Assembly (NCBI GenBank): GCA_013002475.1
Contig: JABDJM010000211.1
Coordinates: 1-10,011, forward strand
Length of the DNA stretch: 10,011 nt
Source: Saprospiraceae bacterium
Lineage (GTDB): Bacteria; Bacteroidota; Bacteroidia; Chitinophagales; Saprospiraceae
Reading direction: 5' to 3'
The notes under the pieces are model-generated. The model searched no databases and had not been told where the DNA came from. It was given only the letters and a program-made list of their open reading frames with translations. Of this stretch, positions 1 through 7,412 are shown in pieces (the stretch's first letter is position 1; every line of letters starts with the position of its first letter). Position numbers and translations under genes: made by a program.

Positions 1-208
1 GACAAGGGCTGACCTTGTGGAGTCCTTCAATGAAAAATACGGGACCAGTTTCAATGGAATGGCAGAGTTTACCCTGTACGATAAGAATTCACACGAAAGG
101 ATTATTGCTGCCCTGCGGCAAAAACCCTGGAATAGATTTGTAAAGAAGATCGGAAATAATCTCCGGCCTTTATACTTCAGGCTTGCCCGTCAGGCTGGGA
201 TTTTCTAA
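1..208 (+). CDS. C-terminal fragment of an unrecognised protein (5' end outside window)
   Basis: The frame is already open at the left edge, with the first full codon at base 2, and ends at TAA 206-208, so about 68 C-terminal residues are visible. A GTG at 17 could be read as a start, but the frame continues upstream of it without a stop, so it is more likely internal. The visible piece is basic and rich in aromatics near its end (KPWNRFVKKIGN, then LRPLYFRLARQAGIF), with no transmembrane segment or recognisable catalytic motif. The look of the tail vaguely recalls C-terminal ends of Bacteroidota sulfotransferase-like or glycosyltransferase-like enzymes. That is a weak impression and I do not assign a function. 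It is the last gene of its transcript: a hairpin terminator follows within 25 bases, and the next gene (rpmA) is convergent. Confidence 0.6.
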   Translation, partial: TRADLVESFNEKYGTSFNGMAEFTLYDKNSHERIIAALRQKPWNRFVKKIGNNLRPLYFRLARQAGIF

Positions 209-221
209 TCTATTTATGCAT

Positions 222-258
222 AAAAAAAAGCCCCTTCGGATTCCGAAGGGGCTTTTTT
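222..258. terminator. Bidirectional intrinsic terminator between convergent genes
   Basis: A near-perfect hairpin pairs GCCCCTTCGG (230-239) with CCGAAGGGGC (243-252) around an ATT loop. It is flanked by eight A (222-229) on the left and six T (253-258) on the right, which extend the stem. Read on either strand it gives a GC-rich stem followed by a U-tract, so it can end both the rightward partial gene (stop at 208) and the leftward rplU-rpmA transcript (stop at 277). Confidence 0.93.
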
Positions 259-276
259 GTTTTGAGTGATTGTCAT

Positions 277-585
277 CTATTCCTCTTCCTGAGCTTTCGC
301 TTTTGGAGGAGTTGAGGCAACTACTGTGCTTCCATTAGGTTGAATATTGACAAAGGTTCTGTCCAATCTTCTTTTTTGGTAAACTACAGTACCATCTACC
401 AATGCAAAAAGAGTGTGATCTTTTCCCATCCCTACATTTTTCCCAGGATGGAATCTGGTTCCTCTTTGACGGATAATGATATTTCCTGCTTTGGCAGCCT
501 GACCACCAAAAAGTTTTACACCTAGCCGTTTACTAATGCTATCCCGGCCATTATCGGTACTACCTACTCCTTTCTTATGTGCCAT
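277..585 (-). CDS. rpmA: 50S ribosomal protein L27
   Basis: This is bacterial ribosomal protein bL27, a large-subunit protein whose N-terminal arm reaches toward the peptidyl transferase centre. The 102-residue product starts [16 protein letters not shown] and continues with RLGVK and [17 protein letters not shown], then [17 protein letters not shown], all hallmark L27 segments. The N-terminus begins directly with the conserved AHKKG arm, so there is no cleavable extension of the kind known in Firmicutes. The core ends near residue 85. Beyond it lies a tail rich in Pro, Ala and Lys that ends in Glu-Glu-Glu and makes the protein about 15 residues longer than the roughly 85-residue E. coli form. 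The gene lies 28 bases after rplU on the same strand, the standard rplU-rpmA order, and ends at the bidirectional terminator. The sequence before ATG is A-rich, without a strong Shine-Dalgarno. Confidence 0.98.
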   Translation of the reverse strand: MAHKKGVGSTDNGRDSISKRLGVKLFGGQAAKAGNIIIRQRGTRFHPGKNVGMGKDHTLFALVDGTVVYQKRRLDRTFVNIQPNGSTVVASTPPKAKAQEEE

Positions 586-613
586 GATTAATTTCTTTTG
601 AGTTGATCAATAC

Positions 614-925
614 TTATGCCTTGATGGCATCGATTTTCAGTTTGGTGAAATGTTGGCGGTGGCCATTCTTTACCCGATATCCTTTTCTTCTTTTCTTCTT
701 GAAAACGATCACCTTGTCACCTTTAAGATGGTCAACCACGGTGGCTTTCACAGAAGCAGATTTTACGGTCGGCTTGCCAATTTTGGTGTCAGTATCTCCT
801 CCTACCAAATGAACTTGGTCAAAAGAAACACTTTCTCCAGGCTTGGCTTCTAGCTGGTGGACGAAGACCTCTTGGCCCTCCTCAACTTTGAATTGCTGAC
901 CAGCTATTGTTACGATTGCAAACAT
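614..925 (-). CDS. rplU: 50S ribosomal protein L21
   Basis: This is bacterial ribosomal protein bL21, a 23S rRNA-binding large-subunit protein. The 103 residues match the usual family length. The start MFAIVTIAGQQFKVEEGQ is the typical L21 opening. The middle contains the GGDTDTKIGKP stretch followed by a VKATVVDHLKGDKV strand. The basic C-terminal segment VFKKKRRKGYRVKNGHRQ, then FTKLKID, is the family's RNA-binding signature. It is the first gene of the rplU-rpmA pair and is separated from rpmA by 28 bases. The ATG at 925 is chosen because it begins the conserved N-terminus and sits about 30 bases downstream of a good Bacteroidota-type promoter. An upstream gene on the same strand (the PDZ aspartyl-protease-like gene) ends 173 bases earlier, so readthrough is possible but not required. 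Confidence 0.98.
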   Translation of the reverse strand: MFAIVTIAGQQFKVEEGQEVFVHQLEAKPGESVSFDQVHLVGGDTDTKIGKPTVKSASVKATVVDHLKGDKVIVFKKKRRKGYRVKNGHRQHFTKLKIDAIKA

Positions 926-953
926 GCTAGAAAGTTTAATTTAAAATGGAGTG

Positions 954-984
954 CAAAGGTACCCCTATTTTGATAAAAAACCAA
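954..984 (-). promoter_or_regulatory. Bacteroidota-type promoter for rplU-rpmA
   Basis: Read on the minus strand, bases 961-954 give TACCTTTG, an exact match to the Bacteroidota -7 consensus TAnnTTTG. A TTG (984-982) lies 20 bases upstream, matching the -33 element spacing reported for Bacteroides sigma factor. A start site around 946-949 would give a leader of only about 20-25 bases before the rplU ATG. This is motif matching only; no transcript evidence is available. Confidence 0.7.
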
Positions 985-1018
985 TAGGAAAAGGGGAGGG
1001 CAGAATTGTTTGAAATGT

Positions 1019-1095
1019 TTAAGGAAAACATTACAGGGTATACCTAACTACCTCAAAATCAATACAAACAACACTTAGAAAGCTTAAGGAAAACA
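1019..1095. repeat. 12-bp direct repeat in the protease-rplU gap
   Basis: The sequence TTAAGGAAAACA occurs at 1019-1030 and again at 1084-1095, 65 bases apart, both between the stop of the PDZ protease-like gene and the rplU promoter. No clear hairpin-plus-U-tract terminator was found in this gap. The repeat is short and A-rich, so chance or a small local duplication are both plausible. Confidence 0.35.
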
Positions 1096-1098
1096 CAC

Positions 1099-2364
1099 CT
1101 AGATCAACTCCTCAAGCCGAAACCGCTTTTTAATAACAGATCCGTTCCGATTGATTTTCAAAGTGACCTTCTTTCCCACTTTACCCTGTAACCGGCTGGT
1201 TATTCCTTCCAGAGTCAAAAATTTCGAACCTACTCCATTAATAGAGAGGACCTCGTCTCCCTGTTTGAACCCTGCCCGGGCGGCAGGAGAGTTGGGTAAT
1301 ATGTTATAAATAGTAAAGGCAGATAGTTGCTGGCCACCAGCGATCAATTGTAGGCCGGAACGGTCATATTTGAATTTATTCCGGTAGCTTTTATTTGGCC
1401 TCAAGTACAATTTCCCGGAAACATAGTCCAGGATCAGGTCAAACCGACTGAGGATCGGATTCCCAATTATTCCGTTTCGACTAGTCAGGAAATCCGGATA
1501 ATCATCCTTTATGGTTACTTGCTGATAGTTGGTGACCACTCCCGAAAATTCAAAATCCTCAAATTCAAGGGAATGAGACCGTCCTACATAACCAATTAGA
1601 TCCCCTCCAATTCCTGATGCAATATTGCCTGGTAGCAAATCCACCATTTGACTGGCAAGCTCAGTACTGTCTTTCCTGAGAAGGAAGGGGACATTAGCGC
1701 CAGTGTCAAGAAGAAGTTTTACGTTTTCATCTCCTCCAATGCCCATGTTTGCTGAAAAATTGGCAGTAAGAATGGGTTTATTTCGCTCCATTGATATCGG
1801 GACAGAGGTATAGGACTTCTTTATCCCAGGGAAGGAGGATTTTTTGTGAAACACAATCTTCTCCTCCTGGTAATCAATTTCTACGATCATATGTCGAAAG
1901 GAAGAAGCTCCCAGAATTCCGTGAACCTCAATGCCGGCAAAGGTTTTAAACTCAAAGATGTTTTCTGCAAGGACTAATATGTCTTCATTTCGGGCGGTCA
2001 TCCTGCCCATAGACATTTTTACATTTCTCGTAAGAAAAGCAAGAAGTTCCTTATTAAGATCAGACCCGAGAATCTTAAATGTCCTTTCATATTTCAGTCT
2101 TAACAGGTCTGAAATAGATTTCTCAGCCAATATGGTATACTCAGCTCCGGTGTCGAAAAGAAATTTTAAGGGAAAGGCATCCTGAAGGATCACCTCAACC
2201 AGGATGAAGCCATTTTGGTAGGTAAACGGAACTTCAATGGAGTTTTTTTTATTGGGTATAGAAAACCCTTTCAAGTGGTATTGAGCATCAAGGGATTGTG
2301 CGAAAAAGACAACTATTAGTATCCAAATCGAACTGATCGTCCAAACTTTTGTTTTCCTGACCAT
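1099..2364 (-). CDS. Exported retropepsin-like aspartyl protease with C-terminal PDZ domain
   Basis: The 421-residue product is probably an exported aspartyl peptidase or peptidase-like protein. An N-terminal signal (basic MVRKTK, then a hydrophobic stretch to about residue 22) ends in SLDAQ, a plausible signal peptidase I site after Ala27. Two tandem aspartyl-protease-like halves follow. The first has FLFDTGAEYTIL (catalytic-type Asp71-Thr-Gly) and GILGASSFRHMIVEID near 149-164. The second has LLLDTGANVPFLL (Asp220-Thr-Gly) and GIIGNPILSRFDLILDY near 298-313. Having both DTG motifs in one chain mimics a retropepsin dimer. Residues from about 337 to the end form a PDZ-like domain (ILPNSPAARAGFKQGDEVLSING). 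The family is common in Bacteroidota but its substrates are mostly unknown. It is transcribed away from the susC-like gene and toward rplU. The ATG at 2364 is the start that includes the full signal peptide. Confidence 0.85.
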   Translation of the reverse strand: MVRKTKVWTISSIWILIVVFFAQSLDAQYHLKGFSIPNKKNSIEVPFTYQNGFILVEVILQDAFPLKFLFDTGAEYTILAEKSISDLLRLKYERTFKILGSDLNKELLAFLTRNVKMSMGRMTARNEDILVLAENIFEFKTFAGIEVHGILGASSFRHMIVEIDYQEEKIVFHKKSSFPGIKKSYTSVPISMERNKPILTANFSANMGIGGDENVKLLLDTGANVPFLLRKDSTELASQMVDLLPGNIASGIGGDLIGYVGRSHSLEFEDFEFSGVVTNYQQVTIKDDYPDFLTSRNGIIGNPILSRFDLILDYVSGKLYLRPNKSYRNKFKYDRSGLQLIAGGQQLSAFTIYNILPNSPAARAGFKQGDEVLSINGVGSKFLTLEGITSRLQGKVGKKVTLKINRNGSVIKKRFRLEELI

Positions 2365-2515
2365 TGAATAGGCTTAGGTATTAAAAATACACTGATTTAA
2401 TTACATGTGCCTGCATTTAAGTTGTTGGTTTTCAAGGTTTAGAAAAATGACTTAATAAATTTAGATGTGTTATTTAATATTATTTACCTTGGATAAGTGT
2501 TTCAAAAAAGAGACC

Positions 2516-2546
2516 TTAGCGCGATAGTGTATCGCTAACACGATAT
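2516..2546 (+). promoter_or_regulatory. Inverted repeat with a competing third arm
   Basis: GCGATA (2521-2526) and TATCGC (2530-2535) form a 6-bp stem around GTG, extended by TTA/TAA (2516-2518, 2536-2538) if two bases bulge. A third arm, CGATAT (2541-2546), could instead pair with the ATATCG-like middle arm (GTGTATCG 2527-2534 with CGATATAC 2541-2548, one wobble). The three CGATA/TATCG units could be a DNA-binding operator or alternative RNA hairpins. No downstream T-tract is present, so it is not a terminator. Confidence 0.45.
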
Positions 2547-2561
2547 ACAAAAAAACCAGAA

Positions 2562-2594
2562 TCCTCAATATTTGGTCATTCAGATAATTGAGGA
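2562..2594 (+). promoter_or_regulatory. 8-bp inverted repeat upstream of susC-like gene
   Basis: TCCTCAAT (2562-2569) is the exact reverse complement of ATTGAGGA (2587-2594), with 17 bases between. The spacer and left arm overlap the best, though imperfect, -7-like motif (AATATTTG 2567-2574). A protein bound here would therefore sit on a possible promoter. Function is inferred only from symmetry and position. Confidence 0.45.
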
Positions 2595-2644
2595 GAGGTA
2601 AAGGGAAAATTCATACGTTTCTACCGGAGTTTAAAACATGCCCA

Positions 2645-2664
2645 CACCAAAGATCTTTTTGGTG
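2645..2664 (+). promoter_or_regulatory. 7-bp inverted repeat close to the susC-like start
   Basis: CACCAAA (2645-2651) pairs perfectly with TTTGGTG (2658-2664) around a 6-base spacer. The centre also contains the 10-base palindrome AAAGATCTTT (2649-2658). It lies about 63 bases before the ATG, so it could be a leader hairpin or an operator. There is no T-tract after it that would make it a terminator. Confidence 0.45.
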
Positions 2665-2726
2665 CAGATCAATAGTCTGTGCCTTTAGTGAATGAAGCAA
2701 AATTTAGTAAACCAAATTATTAGTGT

Positions 2727-5717
2727 ATGAAACTTAAGCTAGACACTTTTTTAAGAAGTGTTGTGCTGCTGCTATTCATGGGATTGCTCAGCACGTCTGT
2801 TTCTGCTCAACGAACCGTTTCAGGTACGGTGACAGATTCAGAAAACGGTGAACCACTGATTGGTGCGACAATTATTATTGTCGGGACTGGTCAGGGTACG
2901 ATTACAGATTTTGATGGAAACTACTCCCTCAGTGCCAGCGAAGGCGCACAGTTGGAAATTTCTTATGCTGGTTATACTGCACAGGAAGTTACAGTAGGAG
3001 CATCAGGTAATTTAGACGTTGCCTTACTCGCTGGAACTGTCCTTGATGAGGTAGTTGTTGTTGGGTATGGATCTCAACGAGAAAAAGAAGTTACTTCGGC
3101 AGTGGTCAGCGTAGGTTCCGAAGACTTTAACCAGGGCCCTATCACGGATCCTGCTCAGCTGCTACAAGGTAAAGTTGCAGGATTGCAGGTTTACAATCGA
3201 AATGGTGACCCGAATGGTAATGCGTCTATACGTTTGAGGGGTCTTTCTACCGTTGGAGCCAACGTAGAGCCTTTGATCGTTGTAGATGGAATTATTGGGG
3301 CCTCCCTTAATAATGTTGACCCTGCGGATATCGAGTCTATCGATGTTCTTAAGGATGGATCTGCCGCCGCCATATATGGTAGCCGGGGTTCTTCTGGGGT
3401 GATCATCGTTACGACGAAAAAAGGATCAGCTGCAGGAGGAATCAATCTGAGCTACAGTGGACAGGTTGGAGCATCCAATCCTGTTAATGGAATTAGTGTA
3501 ATGAACGCTCAGGAGTTTGTTGCTGCCGGTGGAACCAATCTAGGTAGTGATGTAGACTGGCTGGATGAAGTTACAAGAACAGGGATCACGCATGTTCACA
3601 ACGTTTCTGCCTCAGGTGGTAATGGAGTAACGAATTACCGGATCTCTGGAAACTTCAGAGGAGTGGATGGTATCCTGGACAATAGTGGTTTCGACCAGTT
3701 CAACACCAGGGTAAACATCTCTACTCGAGCTTTCCAGGACAAGTTGAAAGTTGGGTTCAATACTTCTTTCACCAACAGGGAGTCTGATTTTGGATTTTAT
3801 GAATCTCTAAGGTATGCGGTTACTTATAACCCTACCGCACCGATTAATGGAGCAGATTCTCCGTTCCCTTTCAATAGTGATCAGTTTGGAGGATTTTTCG
3901 AGGCATTAGGTCTCTTTGATTCTTTTAATCCTAAGTCCATTATTGAACAAAACACGAATACTGGAACCAAGAGAGAGTTTAATTATGGACTAAATCTTGG
4001 CTATAGCATTCTTGATAATTTGACTTTGAATGTTAGAGTTGCGCAGCAGAATGCTAGTAATGCTAACAGGACTTATTATCCAACAACTTCACTTTTCAGA
4101 GGAAATGCTACAAGCCCGACCAGAAAAGGAAGAGCTGATATTTATAATGACAATGCCAGCTTTGATCTTTATGAGGCTTATGCAACTCACATTAGTGATT
4201 TTGGGAAAACAGCTTTAACGCTTACTGCTGGATATTCTTATCAGCAGAACAATTTTGAGAGTACCTACATGAGTCTTGGTGATTTCCCAAATAATGATAT
4301 TGACTTCATTGACGCATTGGAAACTTCCCAGGATCTTAACAATGCAGGTTTTATCAATATTAATTCTGATACTTCTCCAGACGAAAAGATCATCGCTTTC
4401 TTTGGTAGAGCTAACGTTACTTTTGATGATGCGATCTTTTTGAATGCATCTGTTAGGAGAGAAGGTTCTACAAAACTTGGGGAAGACAACCAGTGGGGTA
4501 TTTTTCCAGCCTTTGGTGTCGGGGTTGACCTTAACAATTACCTGAACATTGAAGCTTTTGATCTTTTGAAGCTACGTGTTGGATATGGTGTGACAGGAGC
4601 CCTTCCACAGGCTAACGGTCTTTCCAGAGCCATCAGAAATGTTGTGAATGGATCAGATGGTTCTGTTTCTACAGAGCTTGTACGGGCTGCTAATCCTGAC
4701 CTGAAATGGGAGGAGAAAGCTGAAACCAATATCGGAATCGAATTTGAGGCCGGTAAGTTAGGAGGTACCATTGATCTTTATAACAGAGACATCTCTGATT
4801 TCATTCTTGAAAGGAATGTAGATGTTGCTGTATATGGTGTAGAAAGAAGGGTTGAAAATGCTGGTAAATTGAATACTCAAGGACTCGAGGTAGCTCTTAA
4901 TTATGATGTTGTTGACAACGGAAACTTTGCCTACAACACGGGAGTTGTTTTCTCTACCTATACTACTGAACTTGAAGAATTCGTATTGGATGCTGAAATG
5001 AGAGGTAACTTAGGTTCTCCTGGTCAGAATGAAACTGAAATGGTTCGGGTAAAAGTTGGAAACGAGATCGGAGAGATCTGGGGACCTGTACACCTTGGAG
5101 TAAACGATGATGGAACTAACATCTTCGATGATATCAACGGTGACGGGAACTTGTTGACCGATCAGGCAAGTGCACTTGACCCGGATGCGGATTATGCTGT
5201 TCTTGGAAATGGAATTCCTGATTTCGAGATTGGTTGGACAAACCAGCTAAGTGTCGGAGGATGGAATATCAACGCCTTTTTCCGCGGAGCGTTTGGGCAT
5301 AGCCTTGTAAATACATTCAGAGCTTTCTATGAGCCAGTTGTATCAACGCAGTCTTCTTATAACTTCATGAACACTGAACTAAAAGTGGATGGACTTACAG
5401 AAGCTCGATTCAGCTCACTTTATGTGGAGAAGGCAGATTTCTTCCGTCTGGATAACCTTACTATTTCCAGATCAGTTCCTCTTGGAGATGTTACTGCAAT
5501 TAGCAACCTAAACGTTTCCTTGACAGGTCAGAACTTATTTACTATAACCAATTATACAGGAACGGATCCTGACCCTGCTTTAGGTGACTTTGGGGCTGCC
5601 TCTAATGGTGACTCTGTCAATTTCGCAAGTCAAGACCCTCTTGTGCCAGGTATCGACAGAAGAAATAACTATTTCTCTGCCCGTACTTTGACTTTTGGTT
5701 TGAACTTCAACTTTTAA
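2727..5717 (+). CDS. SusC/RagA-family TonB-linked outer-membrane transporter
   Basis: The protein is a 996-residue outer-membrane channel that, in this family, imports oligosaccharides or peptides using TonB-ExbBD energy and pairs with a SusD lid. A signal peptide (basic start, hydrophobic core about 11-22, cleavage likely after SVSA at 27) is followed by a carboxypeptidase-regulatory-like beta domain (about 29-103; VSGTVTD, GEPLIGATI, DFDGNYSL). Next come a TonB-box-like LDEVVVVGYG (106-115) and a plug domain (about 120-234) with LLQGKVAGLQV, IRLRG, PLIVVDG, and DVLKDGSAAAIYGSRGSSGV. The rest is a beta barrel ending in the terminal aromatic ...FGLNFNF. An EF-hand-like DINGDG (802-807) lies in the late barrel, as is common in SusC proteins. 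There is no STN domain, which argues against direct anti-sigma signalling. It is followed after 18 bases by the susD-like gene, so the two are almost certainly co-transcribed. Substrate unknown. Confidence 0.96.
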   Translation: MKLKLDTFLRSVVLLLFMGLLSTSVSAQRTVSGTVTDSENGEPLIGATIIIVGTGQGTITDFDGNYSLSASEGAQLEISYAGYTAQEVTVGASGNLDVALLAGTVLDEVVVVGYGSQREKEVTSAVVSVGSEDFNQGPITDPAQLLQGKVAGLQVYNRNGDPNGNASIRLRGLSTVGANVEPLIVVDGIIGASLNNVDPADIESIDVLKDGSAAAIYGSRGSSGVIIVTTKKGSAAGGINLSYSGQVGASNPVNGISVMNAQEFVAAGGTNLGSDVDWLDEVTRTGITHVHNVSASGGNGVTNYRISGNFRGVDGILDNSGFDQFNTRVNISTRAFQDKLKVGFNTSFTNRESDFGFYESLRYAVTYNPTAPINGADSPFPFNSDQFGGFFEALGLFDSFNPKSIIEQNTNTGTKREFNYGLNLGYSILDNLTLNVRVAQQNASNANRTYYPTTSLFRGNATSPTRKGRADIYNDNASFDLYEAYATHISDFGKTALTLTAGYSYQQNNFESTYMSLGDFPNNDIDFIDALETSQDLNNAGFININSDTSPDEKIIAFFGRANVTFDDAIFLNASVRREGSTKLGEDNQWGIFPAFGVGVDLNNYLNIEAFDLLKLRVGYGVTGALPQANGLSRAIRNVVNGSDGSVSTELVRAANPDLKWEEKAETNIGIEFEAGKLGGTIDLYNRDISDFILERNVDVAVYGVERRVENAGKLNTQGLEVALNYDVVDNGNFAYNTGVVFSTYTTELEEFVLDAEMRGNLGSPGQNETEMVRVKVGNEIGEIWGPVHLGVNDDGTNIFDDINGDGNLLTDQASALDPDADYAVLGNGIPDFEIGWTNQLSVGGWNINAFFRGAFGHSLVNTFRAFYEPVVSTQSSYNFMNTELKVDGLTEARFSSLYVEKADFFRLDNLTISRSVPLGDVTAISNLNVSLTGQNLFTITNYTGTDPDPALGDFGAASNGDSVNFASQDPLVPGIDRRNNYFSARTLTFGLNFNF

Positions 5718-5735
5718 TTCTAGAAATTAATTAGA

Positions 5736-7340
5736 ATGAGAAATTTTAAAATATTTTTAATCCTTCCCACCATGCTGCTGTTTTTCGCAGCTTGTACAGA
5801 TCTCGAAGAGAATCTGGTGGGTGATATCACTGAAGATATCAACATAGAAGGGATTTCCACCGGGGATGATCAAGGAGGATCTGATATCCTAGGTGGCGCC
5901 TTTGCTGAGTTGAGAAATTCAGGTACTGCATTCCACAGCTCTTATTATTCAGTGAACGAGATCGTTTCCGACGAAATGGTTATCGCTGCAAAGGGTGGTG
6001 ACTGGTTTGATGGAGGTATTTTGGTACAGCTTCATCAACATACTTATACTCCCGTTCATAGTTTTATTACTAATGCTTGGAACGGAAGCTACAATGCCAT
6101 TAATACTTGTAATGAGCTTATTGCGAACCCTGCATTAGACAATTCTCAAATATCACAAGTTCGGGCTCTTAGAGCTTACTTCTATTACAGATTGTGTGAT
6201 ATGTATGGAAATGTAAAACTGATTACTTCTCCAGGTATGGATGAGGTTCAATCTGATAGAGCAGCTGTGTTTGCATTTGTTGAAAGTGAATTATTGGATG
6301 TGCTTGGTGTTGCCGATGTTTCTGCTGGATTTGATCCTTCAGGAAGTGCATTGGGAACTGATGTAAATCCATTTAGGATCAATTTGTACGGTGCCCTCGG
6401 TATCCTTTCCAAATTGTACCTTAATGCAGAGGCTTTCGTAGGAACCGCTATGTATGACAAAGCTGCATTGGCAGCAGGATATGTTATTGACAACGGTCCA
6501 TACCAATTATGTGATGCTGGTTGTTCTGTTTCTAATTTGGGCAAGCGTCCGGCGGTAGATACGGACCCTGATGAGCTTTCTGGATATGCAGCTGTATTCG
6601 CACCGAATAACGATAATAATCCAGAGCACATTTTTGTAGTTGAGTATGATGAGGTTTCTGCCACAGGGATGAATTTCTCTCAGATGAACCTGCACTACTC
6701 AAGCCAGTTTACCTGGAATTTTGATGCTCAACCTTGGAATGGTTATGCTACCCTCGAAGAGTTTTATAACTCATATGAGTCTGGCGACTTGAGAAGGGAG
6801 GCTAGTTTCATCGTTGGACCTCAGTTGGACTTTGGTGGTTCTGCAGTTCTGGATTATGCATCTGATGATGATGATATTCAGTTGAGCTACACCCCTGCAA
6901 TCAATGAGTTGACACCAAACTCTCTAAGGGAAGCTGGAGCCCGACCTGGGAAATTCAGCTTTAAGCAATTAGGACGTCCAGAAATGAATAATGATTACCC
7001 TATTATTCGTCTAGGTGAAATGTACCTTACACGTGCTGAAGGTCTTGCCAGAGCTGCTGGAGACTGGAGTCTTGCTCTTCCTGATGTAAATGAAATCAGA
7101 GCTAGAGCTGGAGTAGCCGCTTTTGGAGCTATTGATGCGGATGAGTTTCTTGCTGAAAGAGGCCGTGAGATGTTCCAGGAAGCAAGCAGACGTACTGACT
7201 TGATCCGTTTTGGAAAATTCAATGACGCCTGGTGGGAGAAGCCTGCTTCCCCTGCACACGTGAGCTTGTTCCCAATACCACAGGATGCAATTGACGCGTC
7301 AGCAACAGGTAACCCACTTACACAAAACCCGGGTTACTAA
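5736..7340 (+). CDS. SusD/RagB-family surface lipoprotein
   Basis: The 534-residue product is the partner lipoprotein of the SusC-like channel. In known complexes it acts as a hinged lid that binds ligand at the cell surface. MRNFKIFLILPTMLLFFAAC is a lipoprotein signal with the lipidated cysteine at 20. The following TDLEEN is acidic, in line with the surface-export signals described for Bacteroidota lipoproteins. Family landmarks include WNGSYNAINTCNELI (115-129), ALRAYFYYRLCDMYGNVKLI (144-163), TPR-type helices such as LYGALGILSKLYLNAEA, and the C-terminal RAGVAAFGAI, ERGREMFQEASRRTDLIRFG (474-493), FPIP (512-515) and LTQNPGY at the end. The length is normal for SusD. It starts 18 bases after the susC-like stop and ends just before an intrinsic terminator. 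The ligand-binding residues cannot be deduced, so substrate is unknown. Confidence 0.96.
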   Translation: MRNFKIFLILPTMLLFFAACTDLEENLVGDITEDINIEGISTGDDQGGSDILGGAFAELRNSGTAFHSSYYSVNEIVSDEMVIAAKGGDWFDGGILVQLHQHTYTPVHSFITNAWNGSYNAINTCNELIANPALDNSQISQVRALRAYFYYRLCDMYGNVKLITSPGMDEVQSDRAAVFAFVESELLDVLGVADVSAGFDPSGSALGTDVNPFRINLYGALGILSKLYLNAEAFVGTAMYDKAALAAGYVIDNGPYQLCDAGCSVSNLGKRPAVDTDPDELSGYAAVFAPNNDNNPEHIFVVEYDEVSATGMNFSQMNLHYSSQFTWNFDAQPWNGYATLEEFYNSYESGDLRREASFIVGPQLDFGGSAVLDYASDDDDIQLSYTPAINELTPNSLREAGARPGKFSFKQLGRPEMNNDYPIIRLGEMYLTRAEGLARAAGDWSLALPDVNEIRARAGVAAFGAIDADEFLAERGREMFQEASRRTDLIRFGKFNDAWWEKPASPAHVSLFPIPQDAIDASATGNPLTQNPGY

Positions 7341-7361
7341 TTTCTGACTAAATACAATATT

Positions 7362-7395
7362 AAGGGGCTTCTCATTTGAGCAAGCCCCTTTTTTT
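7362..7395 (+). terminator. Intrinsic terminator after the susD-like gene
   Basis: AAGGGGCTT (7362-7370) pairs exactly with AAGCCCCTT (7382-7390). The inner CTCA/TGAG arms (7371-7374, 7377-7380) continue the stem with one unpaired C at 7381. The T-run from 7389 to 7395 completes a typical intrinsic terminator, 21 bases after the susD-like stop. The next gene begins only 17 bases beyond the T-run, so this may be a partial terminator that sets the relative dose of the downstream gene. Confidence 0.88.
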
Positions 7396-7412
7396 ATCTG
7401 ACCTTTTAGACT

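Larger units (their letters stand above)
2365..2726. other. Divergent intergenic control region (362 bases, no gene)
   Basis: This A/T-rich stretch separates the leftward protease-like gene from the rightward susC-like gene and contains no supported coding frame. Three inverted repeats are listed separately (2516-2546, 2562-2594, 2645-2664). I found no perfect TAnnTTTG promoter on either strand. The nearest rightward match is AATATTTG at 2567-2574, one base off consensus and without a TTG at the right distance. On the other strand, bases 2389-2382 read TATTTTTA, also one base off. The region very probably holds the promoters for both genes, but I cannot place them firmly. Confidence 0.75.

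Noticed and set aside
17..208. GTG-started 63-residue small protein
   Set aside because: The frame is open to the left edge of the window, so this is most likely the end of a larger gene rather than a complete small protein.
603..853. Plus-strand frames opposite rplU
   Set aside because: They are antisense to L21, whose identity is certain. Their products have no recognisable feature.
2382..2389. Possible -7 element (TATTTTTA on the minus strand) for the protease-like gene
   Set aside because: It is one base off consensus, and no TTG/TTTG lies at the expected distance in this very A/T-rich stretch. Support is too weak to list.
6248..6664. 138-codon open frame on the minus strand inside the susD-like gene
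   Set aside because: It is fully antisense to a clear SusD coding region, and its product is low in recognisable features. It is best explained as a shadow of codon bias.
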